The notes below the pieces were generated by a model. That model was not told the origin of the DNA. It saw only the letters and a program-made list of their open reading frames with translations, and did no database searches. Shown here piece by piece: positions 1 through 7,728 of a DNA stretch of 64,000 nt. The DNA is from Paragemmobacter ruber (lineage in GTDB: Bacteria; Pseudomonadota; Alphaproteobacteria; Rhodobacterales; Rhodobacteraceae). Within the stretch, counting starts at the first letter, position 1, and the number at the start of each line of letters is the position of its first letter. The stretch covers positions 1 to 64,000 of the forward strand of contig NZ_JAAATW010000001.1 in assembly GCF_009908315.1 (NCBI RefSeq), written 5' to 3'. The position numbers and the translations under genes are program-made.

Positions 1-798
1 GCCGCCCGCGCCGCGCCTTCCTCTGCCGGACCGGGCGCCGCACATGGGGGCAACCGGCGCGGCCGCCCCCTGCCCGCCCGCCCCGGCCGCCTGTCGCCCG
101 GCGCGCGGCTTGATCTTGTGGCCACCCTGCGCGCCGCCGCCCCGTGGCAGCCGCTGCGCCGCCGCCAGACCGCGCGCCCCGATGCCGTCCTTCTGGTGCG
201 CGCCTCCGACATCCGCCTGCGCCGCTTTCGCGAAACCTCCGACCGGGTGCTGATCTTCGCCGTCGATGCCTCAGGCTCTGCCGCCTTTGCACGGCTGGCC
301 GAGGCGAAGGGCGCGGTGGAACTGCTGCTGGCACAGGCCTATGCCCGGCGCGATCACGTGGCGCTTCTCACCTTCAAGGGCGACCGGGCCGAACTGATCC
401 TGCCCCCCACCCGATCGCTGGTGCAGACCAAGCGCCGCCTCGCGGGCGTGCCGGGCGGTGGCGGCACGCCGCTGGCCTCGGCCCTGCATCTGGCGCTGGC
501 CACGGCGGCACAGGCCCGCAGGCGCGGCCTGACCCCCACGATCGCGCTTCTGACCGACGGGCGCGGCAATATCGCGCTGGACGGCACGCCCGACCGGCCC
601 CGCGCGGAAGACGAGGCGCAGACGCTGGCCCGCCAGATCCGCGCCACCGGCACGCCCGCGCTGGTGATCGACGTGGCCAACCGCCCGCAACCTGCGCTGC
701 GCGATCTCGCCCTGATGATGGATGCCCCCTACCTCGCCCTGCCGCGCGCCGATGCCCACCGCCTGTCGGCGGCCCTGGGCCAGGCGCTGGATGGCTGA
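1..798 (+). CDS. bchD: Magnesium chelatase subunit D, C-terminal part (5' end outside window)
   Basis: The reading frame is open from base 1, so only the last 265 residues are present. BchD is the AAA+/von Willebrand subunit that, with BchI and BchH, inserts Mg2+ into protoporphyrin IX, the committed step of bacteriochlorophyll synthesis. The fragment begins with the basic, proline-rich linker typical of BchD (GRPLPARPGRLSPGARLDL) and continues into a VWA domain. The MIDAS motif DASGS lies at about fragment residues 89-93, followed by the GGGGTPL loop and a LLTDGRGN segment. The stop overlaps the start of bchO by 8 bases, the usual bchI-bchD-bchO arrangement, which supports the assignment and indicates a photosynthesis gene cluster extending off the left edge. 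Confidence 0.95.
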   Translation, partial: AARAAPSSAGPGAAHGGNRRGRPLPARPGRLSPGARLDLVATLRAAAPWQPLRRRQTARPDAVLLVRASDIRLRRFRETSDRVLIFAVDASGSAAFARLAEAKGAVELLLAQAYARRDHVALLTFKGDRAELILPPTRSLVQTKRRLAGVPGGGGTPLASALHLALATAAQARRRGLTPTIALLTDGRGNIALDGTPDRPRAEDEAQTLARQIRATGTPALVIDVANRPQPALRDLALMMDAPYLALPRADAHRLSAALGQALDG

Positions 799-1669
799 GA
801 TGGATTTCGCCCAGATGCCCCCCGACTGGCCCCACCGCGACCGCGCCCGCCGCATCGCCAGCCGCCCGCATGACTGGTGCGTGATCGACGCAGGCGCCGG
901 GCCTGTCCTGTTGCTGCTGCACGGTGCGGGCGGATCGGGGCACAGCTTCCGCACGCTGATCCCGCTCCTCACCCCGCATTACCGCGTCATCGTCCCCGAC
1001 CTGCCCGGTCAGGGCTTCACGCGGTCCGGGGCGCGCAGCCGCTATGGCATCGACCCGATGGCCGAGGATCTGGCGGAACTGTGCCGCACCCTCGACATCG
1101 CCCCCGCCGCGGTGATCGGCCATTCCGCGGGCGGCGCGCTGGCGCTGCGTCTGGCCGAGATCCTGCCCCTGCGCGCCATCGTGGGGCTGAACGCGGCGCT
1201 CGGGGCCTTTGACGGGGCGGCGGGCGTGCTGTTCCCGCTGCTGGCCAAGGTGCTGTCCGTCACGCCCTTCATCCCGCATGTGGTGGCCCGGCTCTGGGGC
1301 AATGCCGCCACCGTGCAGCGCCTTCTTGTCACCACCGGCTCGCCTCTGGCCGAGGATGGCGTGGCGCAATACATCGCGCTGGTGAAGGATCCCGCCCATG
1401 TCGATGCCACGCTGGGCATGATGGCCCAATGGCGGCTGGAAGAGGTGATGCCCCGCCTCATGACGCTGCCCCTGCCCGTCCTCTTGATCGCCTCGACCGG
1501 CGACCGCGCCGTTCCCGCCCGCATCTCGCGCGAGGCGGCGGCGCAACTGCCCGATGGCAGCTATGCCGAAATCCCCGCGCGCGGGCATCTGATGCACGAA
1601 GAAGCGGCAGAGGATGTGGCCGCCCTGCTTCTGCCCTGGCTGGCGGCGGAGCTGTCCGGCACGGCCTAG
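791..1669 (+). CDS. bchO: Alpha/beta hydrolase BchO, magnesium chelatase accessory protein
   Basis: This 292-residue alpha/beta hydrolase follows bchD with an 8-base overlap; the ATG at 791 is chosen because of that coupling. The oxyanion-hole region LLLLHGAGGSGHSF lies near residue 38, the nucleophile elbow GHSAGG near residue 112, and a late GHLMHEEAAEDV segment supplies the likely catalytic histidine. The length fits the BchO family. BchO is conserved next to bchI-bchD in purple bacteria and is needed for efficient bacteriochlorophyll formation, although its exact reaction is not firmly established. The role is inferred mainly from gene order. Transcription is probably shared with bchID. 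Confidence 0.93.
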   Translation: MAEMDFAQMPPDWPHRDRARRIASRPHDWCVIDAGAGPVLLLLHGAGGSGHSFRTLIPLLTPHYRVIVPDLPGQGFTRSGARSRYGIDPMAEDLAELCRTLDIAPAAVIGHSAGGALALRLAEILPLRAIVGLNAALGAFDGAAGVLFPLLAKVLSVTPFIPHVVARLWGNAATVQRLLVTTGSPLAEDGVAQYIALVKDPAHVDATLGMMAQWRLEEVMPRLMTLPLPVLLIASTGDRAVPARISREAAAQLPDGSYAEIPARGHLMHEEAAEDVAALLLPWLAAELSGTA

Positions 1670-1680
1670 CCAGCCCCGCC

Positions 1681-2235
1681 CTAACTTCCCTGCACAATCA
1701 GGATCGCCCGCGCCGCCCCCCGGGCGCGGATCTCATGCGGGCGGTCGGCGGCATAGCGCGCCGTGTCCCCCGCCCCCAGCGCCTCGGCCTCCTCGCCTGA
1801 CCGCACCGTGACCTCGCCCTCGATCACCGTCAGATGTTCGCGGCAACCCGCGCTATGCGCCTCGGACACCAGCGCCGCGCCTTCGGCAAAGACCAGATCA
1901 TAGACCTCATGCTCCCCCACCGCCTCGGCGGGCGACAGGATGCGGATGCGCACGCCGGGGCTGCGCGCGATCACCGGTGCTGCGCCCGCGCGCGTGACCT
2001 CGATCCCCGGCGCGGGGCGCCCCTCCAGAAGGCCTGCGAAATCCACCTGCAATGCCTGCGTCAGGTTCCACAGCGTGGCCACGGTGGGCGAACTTTCGCC
2101 GCGCTCGATCTGGCTGACCATCGAGCGTGACACCCCCGACAGCTTCGCCACCGCATCCAGCGACAGGCCGCGCGCCTTGCGCGCGTCGCGCAGGGATGCG
2201 GCAAGCCGGTCATGGATGTCGGAACGCGCGGTCAT
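1681..2235 (-). CDS. XRE-family transcriptional regulator with C-terminal cupin domain
   Basis: The 184-residue protein has an N-terminal XRE helix-turn-helix at about residues 10-66 (core GVSRSMVSQIERGESSPTV) and a small cupin beta-barrel at about 105-180 (LGAGDTARYAADRPHEIRA). Such proteins are usually autoregulated sensors of small metabolites controlling adjacent or distant metabolic genes. Here it converges with bchO (11-bp gap) and lies 41 bp beyond the start side of selO, so its target is not evident. The ATG at 2235 is preferred because upstream in-frame sequence is composition-driven and overlaps selO. The family assignment is firm; the regulon is unknown. Confidence 0.9.
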   Translation of the reverse strand: MTARSDIHDRLAASLRDARKARGLSLDAVAKLSGVSRSMVSQIERGESSPTVATLWNLTQALQVDFAGLLEGRPAPGIEVTRAGAAPVIARSPGVRIRILSPAEAVGEHEVYDLVFAEGAALVSEAHSAGCREHLTVIEGEVTVRSGEEAEALGAGDTARYAADRPHEIRARGAARAILIVQGS

Positions 2236-2276
2236 GGGCGCATCGTGGCGCGCAGGCGCGCCAAGGTCAACGCGCC

Positions 2277-3710
2277 TCAGGTGCCGCAATAGGTGACATG
2301 GCGGCCAAATCCCTGCGGCGCGGGCAGCATATAGGCCTCGCGTTCTACGAAAGGCTCCGACACCGCCGCCACCAGCGCCTCGAACGGGGCCAGATCGCCC
2401 GCCGTCGCCGCCGCCAGCGCCTCTTCCACCTTGTGGTTGCGCGCGATCACCGCCGGATTGGCCGCGCGAATCCGCGCCGCCGCATCTGGGGCCAGCCGCG
2501 CCTGCCAGCGCGGCAGCCACGCCCGCAAACCGCCTGCATCAGCAAAAAGCGGCGCCAGCCCGCCCGCATCGCCCCCCACCGCGCCCGCCAGCCGCCGGAA
2601 GGTCAGCGTCCAGTCCGCTCCCTGCCCCTCCATCGCCGCCAGCAGATCATCGGCCAGCGCGCCATCGCCCGCCTCGGCCCCCGCCAGCCCCAGCTTGGCC
2701 CGCATCACCGCCACCCATTCCGCGCGGTAGCGCCCCGCGATCCCTTCCAGCGCCACATTCGCCCGGTCCACTGCCCGGTCCTGATCGGCATCGAACAGGG
2801 GCAGCAGCGCCTCGGCCAGCCGCGCGAGGTTCCAGCCAAGGATCAGCGGCTGGTTCGCATAGGCATAGCGCCCGCCATGGTCGATCGACGAAAACACGGT
2901 CCCTGGCGCATAGCCCTCCATAAACGCGCAGGGGCCGTAGTCGATGGTTTCCCCCGACAGGGCCATGTTGTCGGTGTTCATCACCCCATGGATGAACCCC
3001 ACCCCCATCCACTGCGCGATCAGCCGCGCCTGCGCACCGATGACCTGATCGAACAGCGCCAGATAGGGATTATCCGCCCCCGCCGCATCGGGGTAGTGGC
3101 GCGCGATGGTGTAATCGGCCAGCCTGCGCACCTGCGCCTGATCCCCCCGCGCGGCAAAGAACTGGAAGGTGCCCACGCGGATATGGCTCGCCGCCACCCG
3201 CGCCAGCACCGCGCCGGGCAACTCCACCTCGCGCAGCACGGGCGCGCCCGTGGCCACCACGGCCAGCGCCCGCGTCGTCGGGATGCCCAGCGCCGCCATC
3301 GCCTCGCCCATCACATACTCGCGCAGCATCGGCCCCACCGCCGCCTTGCCGTCGCCGCGCCGCGAAAAGGGGGTCCGCCCCGATCCCTTCAACTGGATAT
3401 CCCAGCGCCGCCCGGCAGGATCCAGCACCTCGCCCAAAAGCAGCGCCCGCCCGTCGCCCAGCTGGGGCGAGAACCCGCCGAACTGATGCCCGGCATAGGC
3501 CTGCGCCACGGGCTCAGCTCCCTCGGGCAGGCGGTTACCGGAAAACATTTCGGCCGCCTCCTCCCGCAAGGCCGCCGCATCCAGACCCAGCCCCTCGGCC
3601 AGCCGCGAATTGAAAGCCAGAAGCCGGGGCGCAGGCGCAGGCGCAGGGCTCGCCGAAAGATAGGTGCCGGGCAGATCGCGCACCCAGGAATTGTCGAAAG
3701 CGATGGTCAT
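2277..3710 (-). CDS. selO: Protein adenylyltransferase SelO (YdiU/UPF0061 pseudokinase)
   Basis: At 477 residues this matches the normal SelO length of about 480. SelO has a pseudokinase fold that transfers AMP from ATP to Ser/Thr/Tyr side chains and is tied to redox stress responses. Conserved blocks visible are QLGDGRALLLGEV, LKGSGRTPFSRRGDGKA (nucleotide-binding basic segment) and FIHGVMNTDNMALSGETIDY, which holds the catalytic/metal-binding Asn and Asp positions. The ATG at 3710 gives the family's usual MxxxFDNSW start; a longer frame begins only 51 bases upstream with no conserved residues. It appears to be a single-gene unit between the cupin regulator and a small exported protein. Confidence 0.95.
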   Translation of the reverse strand: MTIAFDNSWVRDLPGTYLSASPAPAPAPRLLAFNSRLAEGLGLDAAALREEAAEMFSGNRLPEGAEPVAQAYAGHQFGGFSPQLGDGRALLLGEVLDPAGRRWDIQLKGSGRTPFSRRGDGKAAVGPMLREYVMGEAMAALGIPTTRALAVVATGAPVLREVELPGAVLARVAASHIRVGTFQFFAARGDQAQVRRLADYTIARHYPDAAGADNPYLALFDQVIGAQARLIAQWMGVGFIHGVMNTDNMALSGETIDYGPCAFMEGYAPGTVFSSIDHGGRYAYANQPLILGWNLARLAEALLPLFDADQDRAVDRANVALEGIAGRYRAEWVAVMRAKLGLAGAEAGDGALADDLLAAMEGQGADWTLTFRRLAGAVGGDAGGLAPLFADAGGLRAWLPRWQARLAPDAAARIRAANPAVIARNHKVEEALAAATAGDLAPFEALVAAVSEPFVEREAYMLPAPQGFGRHVTYCGT

Positions 3711-3803
3711 GTCATCCTCTCGCCCGCGCCAAAGGCGGGCCGATGTCGCCAATCGCGACACCCTTCGATATGGCCCTCCCCGGCCCGGACGGCAAGCCGC
3801 GCC

Positions 3804-4316
3804 CTAGCGGATCTCCATCTCCTTCACCTGCCAGATGGAGCGGGCATAGATCACCTCGGACTGGAAATCACGATGGCTGTCATAGGGATAGATCACCCAG
3901 AGTGGCCCCTTCTCACGCACCGACAGATGCGATCCGTTCCGGGCAAAGGCCAGAATCGGCCCGCCCTCCACCGCATCCTTCAACGGGATCTCCACCGTGT
4001 ATTCATTCAGCGCGGTCGCCGCGATCACCTCGCCCTCGGCGCCCAGCACCTCGACCAGCCGTGCCAGCGGCACGCCACGAAAGACCTGCGGTCCATGCGT
4101 CCAGATGGTGGTGGTATGAATCTCGACCGTTCCCAAAGCCTCGAGCATAGCCAGATCGAAATGCGCCCCGTCAGCGCTGTTGGCCTGCGTGATCGCACCG
4201 GTCACCGTCAGGACGACGGGACCCTCCGGCAGGGGCAGCGGATCGGCCTGGGCGATCTGCGCCAGAACCAGGGCCGAAAGGCCCGTCAGCAACCATCGCA
4301 ACCCCAAGACTGCCAT
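3804..4316 (-). CDS. Exported molybdopterin-oxidoreductase-like (SUOX fold) small protein
   Basis: The 170-residue product starts with a signal peptide (RWLLTGLSALVLAQIAQA, cleavage probably near residue 23) and continues as a compact domain with TVTGAITQAN, TTIWTHGPQVFRGVPLARL and LWVIYPYDSH segments. These resemble the oxidoreductase molybdopterin-binding (SUOX) fold found as stand-alone periplasmic proteins in Rhodobacterales. The conserved cofactor-ligating cysteine of true sulfite oxidases is not apparent, so it may be a non-enzymatic or sensory relative. The ATG at 4316 is chosen because it opens the signal peptide. The fold is moderately supported; the function is not known from sequence. 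Confidence 0.65.
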   Translation of the reverse strand: MAVLGLRWLLTGLSALVLAQIAQADPLPLPEGPVVLTVTGAITQANSADGAHFDLAMLEALGTVEIHTTTIWTHGPQVFRGVPLARLVEVLGAEGEVIAATALNEYTVEIPLKDAVEGGPILAFARNGSHLSVREKGPLWVIYPYDSHRDFQSEVIYARSIWQVKEMEIR

Positions 4317-4453
4317 CGCATATCCTCCATCGCGGAATCGGATATGCCACAAAATGGCGCAACCGGGGATGTTTTCTGCACCCCCGCCCCGGCACCGCCG
4401 CAGCCGACGGCACAAAGATGCCGTCGCCACCTAGGACGGCAGCCATACCCCGA

Positions 4454-5536
4454 TCAGCCCGGCGCCGGGGCCGGTGCGGCGTGCCGCGCGATCAGGCGGC
4501 GGATCTGCGCCTCCTCGGCGCGGGTCAGCACATCCTGGCCCGTCGCGGGTGTCCAGCGATCCTCGGCCAGCCCGTCGGTCCCGGTGGCGAAACGCGCGGC
4601 AAGCGTGGCCCGCTCGGCACCGACCGTCGCCGTAATCCGGGCGTGCAGGGCGGCATCCACATGCAGATCCGCCCGGTCAAACCCTGCCCGCGCCGCCCAT
4701 TTCGGCCCGTTCACCATACGGGCCAGATGCGGGCGCAGGCGGCGGAACGCTTCCGTCGATACCTGCCGCCGCGCCGACACCGCCGCCGCCAGCAGTAGGT
4801 TCGACACCCGCGTGTTCTGCGCTGGCGGCACCTCCAGCACATCCACCCCAAGCGTGCGGCAGATATCCCCGATCAGCCCGCCCTCCCCGATATCCATCCG
4901 CTCGATGGATTTCAGCACCACCGCATTGTCGGGAAAATGCCGCGCGATCTGATCGGCATGTCCCCGCAGGGAATAGAGCGGAAAGCCCTTCAGCGCCTCA
5001 AAGGCCGCGACGAAGGCCGCAAGATTAGTGGCCGCCGGATCGTCGCCCGCTCCCTGGAAGAACCGCCCCGCGTTGATCTTGAACAGCCCGCCCATCACGA
5101 ATTGCGCATAGCACGAGGCCACAAAATCATGCACGTTGCGGAAATAGGCCAGCACCCGCACCTGATCCGCCCCGAAGACGCGGTTCAACTCCGCCACCAG
5201 CGCCGCCCCGTTGCCCAAGGGCAGCGCATTGGCGAAATCCTCGCAGGACAGCAAGATGCGGTCGCATCCCGCTGCCTCGCTCGCGATGGCCGCCACCAGC
5301 GCGGGCAGGTCGGCCGGCGCCATGCGGGCCATGGGTTCATGGCTGCGATAGCCGCCCGTGCTGCGGCCGGTCGCGGGATAGCACAGGCCCTGCGCGCGGT
5401 ATTGCTCCGCATGGGCGGCGAAGTAGCGCTGCACCGTCGTCGATCCGCATTTCGGCAGGCCGACATGCACCCAGACCTTGGCCCCCGTCCGCACGCGCCC
5501 ACCCCCCCCGCGCCCCATCGCCCCGCGCCCCGTCAT
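4454..5536 (-). CDS. Sulfotransferase-like protein
   Basis: This 360-residue protein carries a P-loop-like 5'-phosphosulfate-binding segment near its N terminus (VWVHVGLPKCGSTTVQRYF, about residues 21-39), typical of PAPS-dependent sulfotransferases of bacterial surface polysaccharides. A downstream LAYFRNVHDFVASCYAQF block resembles the 3'-phosphate-binding R..D...S motif. The ATG at 5536 overlaps the preceding gene's stop as ATGA, so the two genes are translationally coupled and probably act on the same surface glycan. The acceptor substrate cannot be told. A general P-loop kinase-like protein is the main alternative. Confidence 0.7.
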   Translation of the reverse strand: MTGRGAMGRGGGGRVRTGAKVWVHVGLPKCGSTTVQRYFAAHAEQYRAQGLCYPATGRSTGGYRSHEPMARMAPADLPALVAAIASEAAGCDRILLSCEDFANALPLGNGAALVAELNRVFGADQVRVLAYFRNVHDFVASCYAQFVMGGLFKINAGRFFQGAGDDPAATNLAAFVAAFEALKGFPLYSLRGHADQIARHFPDNAVVLKSIERMDIGEGGLIGDICRTLGVDVLEVPPAQNTRVSNLLLAAAVSARRQVSTEAFRRLRPHLARMVNGPKWAARAGFDRADLHVDAALHARITATVGAERATLAARFATGTDGLAEDRWTPATGQDVLTRAEEAQIRRLIARHAAPAPAPG

Positions 5537-6351
5537 GCCTGCCCGCCCCCGACCGGCAGACCGAACAGCGCCATCACCTCTTTCGTCACCGGCAGCACCG
5601 GCCCCTCGCGGCGCTCCAGCCGGTTCATCACATTGTCCTGCCCCACCACCTGCAACCACATCGGCTGCAGCGTGTGGAGGTCGCGACTGTCGGCCACCTC
5701 GTGGATCTTGCCATGCGCCCGCGAAAACACCGTCTGCAACGGACGGTCGCCCGGTTCCAAGAGGGCAAGAAACGGGTTCTGCTGCCACACCGCCGGGCAC
5801 CAGCTTTTGCCCGACAGCTTGGCCCCGAAGGAAAAGCACAACGCCATGCCCGGGCGATCCGCGCCGATCTCACCCGCCTCGATGGCCGCCCGCGCCGACA
5901 CCTGCATGTTATAGAAGTAATGCACGTTCAGCGCGTCATCACAGTCCAGCCGCACCGTCATCACATGCGCCGCAGGCCCGCGCGCCGCATGTTCGGCCCG
6001 CACCGCATCGGCCAGCTTGCGCCCCCCGCCCGTCAGGAAAACCGGCTTGATGAACGGATGGGGCGCGCAGGCGGCAAGGATCTCTTCCACCTCGTCGGTC
6101 CGTTCGCCGAACCCGATCAGCCAGACGAAATCCCGCCGCGACTGCGCCAGAACCGATGGCAGGCAATAGCGCAGGAAAGCATCCCGCTTCGACCGCAGCC
6201 AATCGCCAAAGTCGATCCCCTCTTCCGCCAGCCGCGCCCGGTATTCGGGGATCGGCACGTTGAAACGCGTGAACATATAGGTCGCCACAGGCGGCGCGTC
6301 GGGGTCGATCTCGCGCACCGGGGCGCGCACGACATTGCGGATCAACAGCAT
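5533..6351 (-). CDS. Rhamnosyltransferase-like glycosyltransferase
   Basis: The 272-residue protein resembles the putative rhamnosyl transferase family of Rhodobacterales (Pfam PF11316 type). Features are an early YMFTRFNVPIPEYRARL block, a metal-binding-like TVRLDCDDALN motif at about residues 139-149, and FSFGAKL further on. It likely transfers a sugar during exopolysaccharide or lipopolysaccharide synthesis in the cytoplasm. It is coupled by ATGA to the downstream sulfotransferase-like gene, suggesting a sulfated or decorated surface sugar. The start at ATG 6351 is preferred to an in-frame TTG ten codons upstream. It is the last host gene before the prophage. Confidence 0.7.
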   Translation of the reverse strand: MLLIRNVVRAPVREIDPDAPPVATYMFTRFNVPIPEYRARLAEEGIDFGDWLRSKRDAFLRYCLPSVLAQSRRDFVWLIGFGERTDEVEEILAACAPHPFIKPVFLTGGGRKLADAVRAEHAARGPAAHVMTVRLDCDDALNVHYFYNMQVSARAAIEAGEIGADRPGMALCFSFGAKLSGKSWCPAVWQQNPFLALLEPGDRPLQTVFSRAHGKIHEVADSRDLHTLQPMWLQVVGQDNVMNRLERREGPVLPVTKEVMALFGLPVGGGQA

Positions 6352-6635
6352 CCGCCGCCCCCCGCGCGCCGCTGCCGCCAAACCGTTGAGGATACTGAAA
6401 TTCCCGCCTGCCCTGCGCCCCTGCCGGACCCGTCACACACCATCACACTCGTCCCAAAACCGCAGCACAGAAGCAAAGCCGCCGCCCCGCGGGGCGTCAC
6501 ACTTCGTGATTGGTAGACAAGCCCCCGCAGCGCGTCAACCCGGCCCGCCGCATCCGGCCAAAGTCGCAGGCCCCACCCGCCACGGCGGCCCGCCCTGCGC
6601 GCCCCTGGGGGCGGACCAGTGATGTTTTCTCGTGA

Positions 6636-6683
6636 TGCTGGTCGGGGCGATAGGATTCGAACCTACGACCTACGGTACCCAAA
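6636..6683. repeat. Left attachment site (48-bp tRNA-Pro 3' fragment)
   Basis: This stretch is identical over 48 bases to 40334-40381. It contains the 3' end, T-arm and part of the anticodon arm of tRNA-Pro on the minus strand, but the sequence beyond 6683 does not continue the tRNA (6684 is G where the right copy has A, then the match is lost). It is therefore the tRNA tail displaced by integration, not a working tRNA. Host DNA continues to the left. Confidence 0.93.
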
Positions 6684-7110
6684 GCCGCTACGAATCATTG
6701 AAAGAAAAGCCTTTTTCTGCAAACGCCCCGAAAAACGGCACTAACAAAAACAATGGGTTAGTCAGCAGTTGCAAACCAGAAGATCGGGCTTTTCCACAGT
6801 TCGACCCACAACCCGGGTAGAATGTCAACACCCTGTTGCAGGAAAATCGTCAAGCGAAAAATCGCCCGTAACCCCCCAACATTTATGTTGAACAGGGTCC
6901 GCCGCCGCGACAGGTTGTGATGGTACCCGACGGGTACAGGCTATGGTGATGAGTAAGGGCAAGCCGAAGTGATCACCTCCGGCTTGCCGTAGGAAACAGG
7001 AACGCGCGATCCGCGCTCATCTCTCCCGATAGTGTGCACAAGGTGGCACGGGGGGAAGAAGGCCGTCAAGACGGCCAGCGGGTCGCGCCTCAACATGAAA
7101 GGAACTGTTG
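6684..7110. other. Prophage left-end non-coding region
   Basis: No convincing gene is seen in these 427 bases; frames here have poor codon usage. What is visible is AT-richer sequence next to the att core, two related inverted repeats (CAACA-CCC-TGTTG at 6826-6838 and CAACAT-TT-ATGTTG at 6877-6890), a 15-bp palindrome at 6923-6937 inside a candidate promoter, a 9-bp-stem hairpin at 6958-6988, and a GGCCGTC-AA-GACGGCC hairpin at 7062-7077. These could be integrase/excisionase arm sites and the leader of the small gene at 7111. Confidence 0.6.
6915..6944 (+). promoter_or_regulatory. Candidate operator-promoter for the left-end small gene
   Basis: A -35-like TTGTGA (6915-6920) is separated by 17-18 bases from a -10-like AGGCTA/GGCTAT (6938-6944). 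The spacer is filled by the palindrome GTACCCG-A-CGGGTAC (6923-6937). This is the same layout as the prophage's repressor-controlled promoters but with a different palindrome, so a different regulator would be involved. The assignment is by inspection only. Confidence 0.4.
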
Positions 7111-7251
7111 ATGGTGAGGCACACCCTTCCGCCTCCACCGCCCGGATACAAGTACATCTTCCGCCCTTGGCGAACATGTGCGGTCACAGGGCAGAGGCTT
7201 CACGCCAGCGCGTACGGAAAGCGCGCGTGGCCTATTCTGGTGCCAGCCTAA
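7111..7251 (+). CDS. Small conserved-type phage protein (46 aa), moron candidate
   Basis: This 46-residue frame starts at ATG 7111, seven bases after an AAAGGA ribosome-binding site, and ends TAA at 7251. The product has a run of five prolines, then GYKYIFRPWRTCAVTG and ends with an AYGKRAWPILVPA segment. The pattern 'aromatic-RPW-T...G..L.A..YG.+AWPI' resembles short proteins found in many tailed phages and prophages, from memory of that family. It stands alone on the plus strand against the end of the leftward late operon, with its own candidate promoter, which is how morons (lysogen-expressed extra genes) are arranged. Function unknown. Codon phase and the strong ribosome-binding site make it more credible than the overlapping frames. 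Confidence 0.65.
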   Translation: MVRHTLPPPPPGYKYIFRPWRTCAVTGQRLHASAYGKRAWPILVPA

Positions 7252-7255
7252 GAAC

Positions 7256-7283
7256 AGCGGGGGCGGCGCTGACCGCCCCCGCT
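7256..7283. terminator. Hairpin between late operon end and left-end gene
   Basis: An 11-bp perfect stem, AGCGGGGGCGG (7256-7266) pairing with 7273-7283, encloses a 6-base loop. It overlaps the stop codon of the last leftward gene and sits 5 bases after the stop of the 46-residue gene, so it can end convergent transcription from both sides. There is only a weak T-run on the minus side (TGTTCTT). Confidence 0.6.
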
Positions 7284-7728
7284 ACCGACACACCCTTTCC
7301 ACATACGCCTGCAGCCCGATCAGCTGGCGGGCGTAGCCGTCAGCCCGCTCTGCCACCTCGACAAGCTGCGCCGCGCACTCCCCAAGGAATCCGGCTGCGA
7401 CGGCGGGCGCATCAGCGCCGGGGGCGGCGGCGGCAGTTGCAGCGCCACCGGCACTGACAATGGCGCGCTGCAGGCGCACAAGATCGGCAGCAGCCCCAGC
7501 AGCAGCAGCCCGCAATTCCGCTTCCCGTTCATCCGCATCCCTCGCCACCTGATCCACCGCCTGCACCAGCGCCCGCTCCCGCGCCCGCGCGCTGGCCACC
7601 TCTGCCGCCCGCTCGGCCGCCACGCGGGCCTCGACCCGCGCCGCACCCTGCGACCAGCCCCATCCATATGCCCCGGCCAGCATCGCCAGCGCAGCGACCA
7701 GCGGCACCGCACCGCCGCGCAGGCGCAT
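7282..7728 (-). CDS. Rz-like inner-membrane spanin subunit
   Basis: The 148-residue product has an N-terminal membrane anchor (PLVAALAMLAGAYGWGW, about residues 9-25) followed by a long Ala/Arg/Glu-rich helical, coiled-coil-like periplasmic region (RVEARVAAERAAEVASARA and on), the architecture of Rz-type i-spanins. Its position directly after the endolysin gene (TGATG overlap at 7728) and the presence of a lipoprotein frame nested inside it (7320-7532, +1 frame) make the spanin assignment strong. Together Rz and Rz1 fuse inner and outer membranes in the last step of lysis. It ends the leftward late operon. Sequence similarity within this class is low, so the call relies on architecture and context. 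Confidence 0.8.
   Translation of the reverse strand: MRLRGGAVPLVAALAMLAGAYGWGWSQGAARVEARVAAERAAEVASARARERALVQAVDQVARDADEREAELRAAAAGAAADLVRLQRAIVSAGGAATAAAAPGADAPAVAAGFLGECAAQLVEVAERADGYARQLIGLQAYVERVCR
7320..7532 (-). CDS. Rz1-like outer-membrane spanin lipoprotein, nested within Rz
   Basis: A 70-residue frame lies entirely inside the Rz gene in the +1 frame. It starts MNGKRNCGLLLLGLLPIL and reaches CACS, a lipoprotein signal peptide whose likely lipidated cysteine is the one in L-C-A-C-S. The mature part is proline-rich with five consecutive prolines (LQLPPPPPALMRPP), as in lambda Rz1. A GGCGAGG sequence 6-8 bases upstream of ATG 7532 can serve for ribosome binding; an ATG two codons earlier (7538) is less well spaced. 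Embedded Rz/Rz1 pairs are a well-known arrangement, which fits size, frame and composition here. The position -2 Cys in the lipobox is unusual. Confidence 0.75.
   Translation of the reverse strand: MNGKRNCGLLLLGLLPILCACSAPLSVPVALQLPPPPPALMRPPSQPDSLGSARRSLSRWQSGLTATPAS

Noticed and set aside
2127-4952. Very long plus-strand open frame across selO
   Set aside because: It is the antisense shadow of selO and its neighbours in high-GC DNA: Arg/Pro/His-rich, no motif, while selO on the other strand has all family motifs.
6632-6820. Short plus-strand frame starting in the left att site, with a look-alike at 40333
   Set aside because: Both begin with the same residues only because they translate the antisense of the tRNA-Pro fragment; the sequence is RNA/att, not protein coding.
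6941-7177. Minus-strand 78-codon frame at prophage left end
   Set aside because: Cys/Pro/Arg-rich composition without motif, and it overlaps the better supported 46-codon plus-strand gene with a strong ribosome-binding site.
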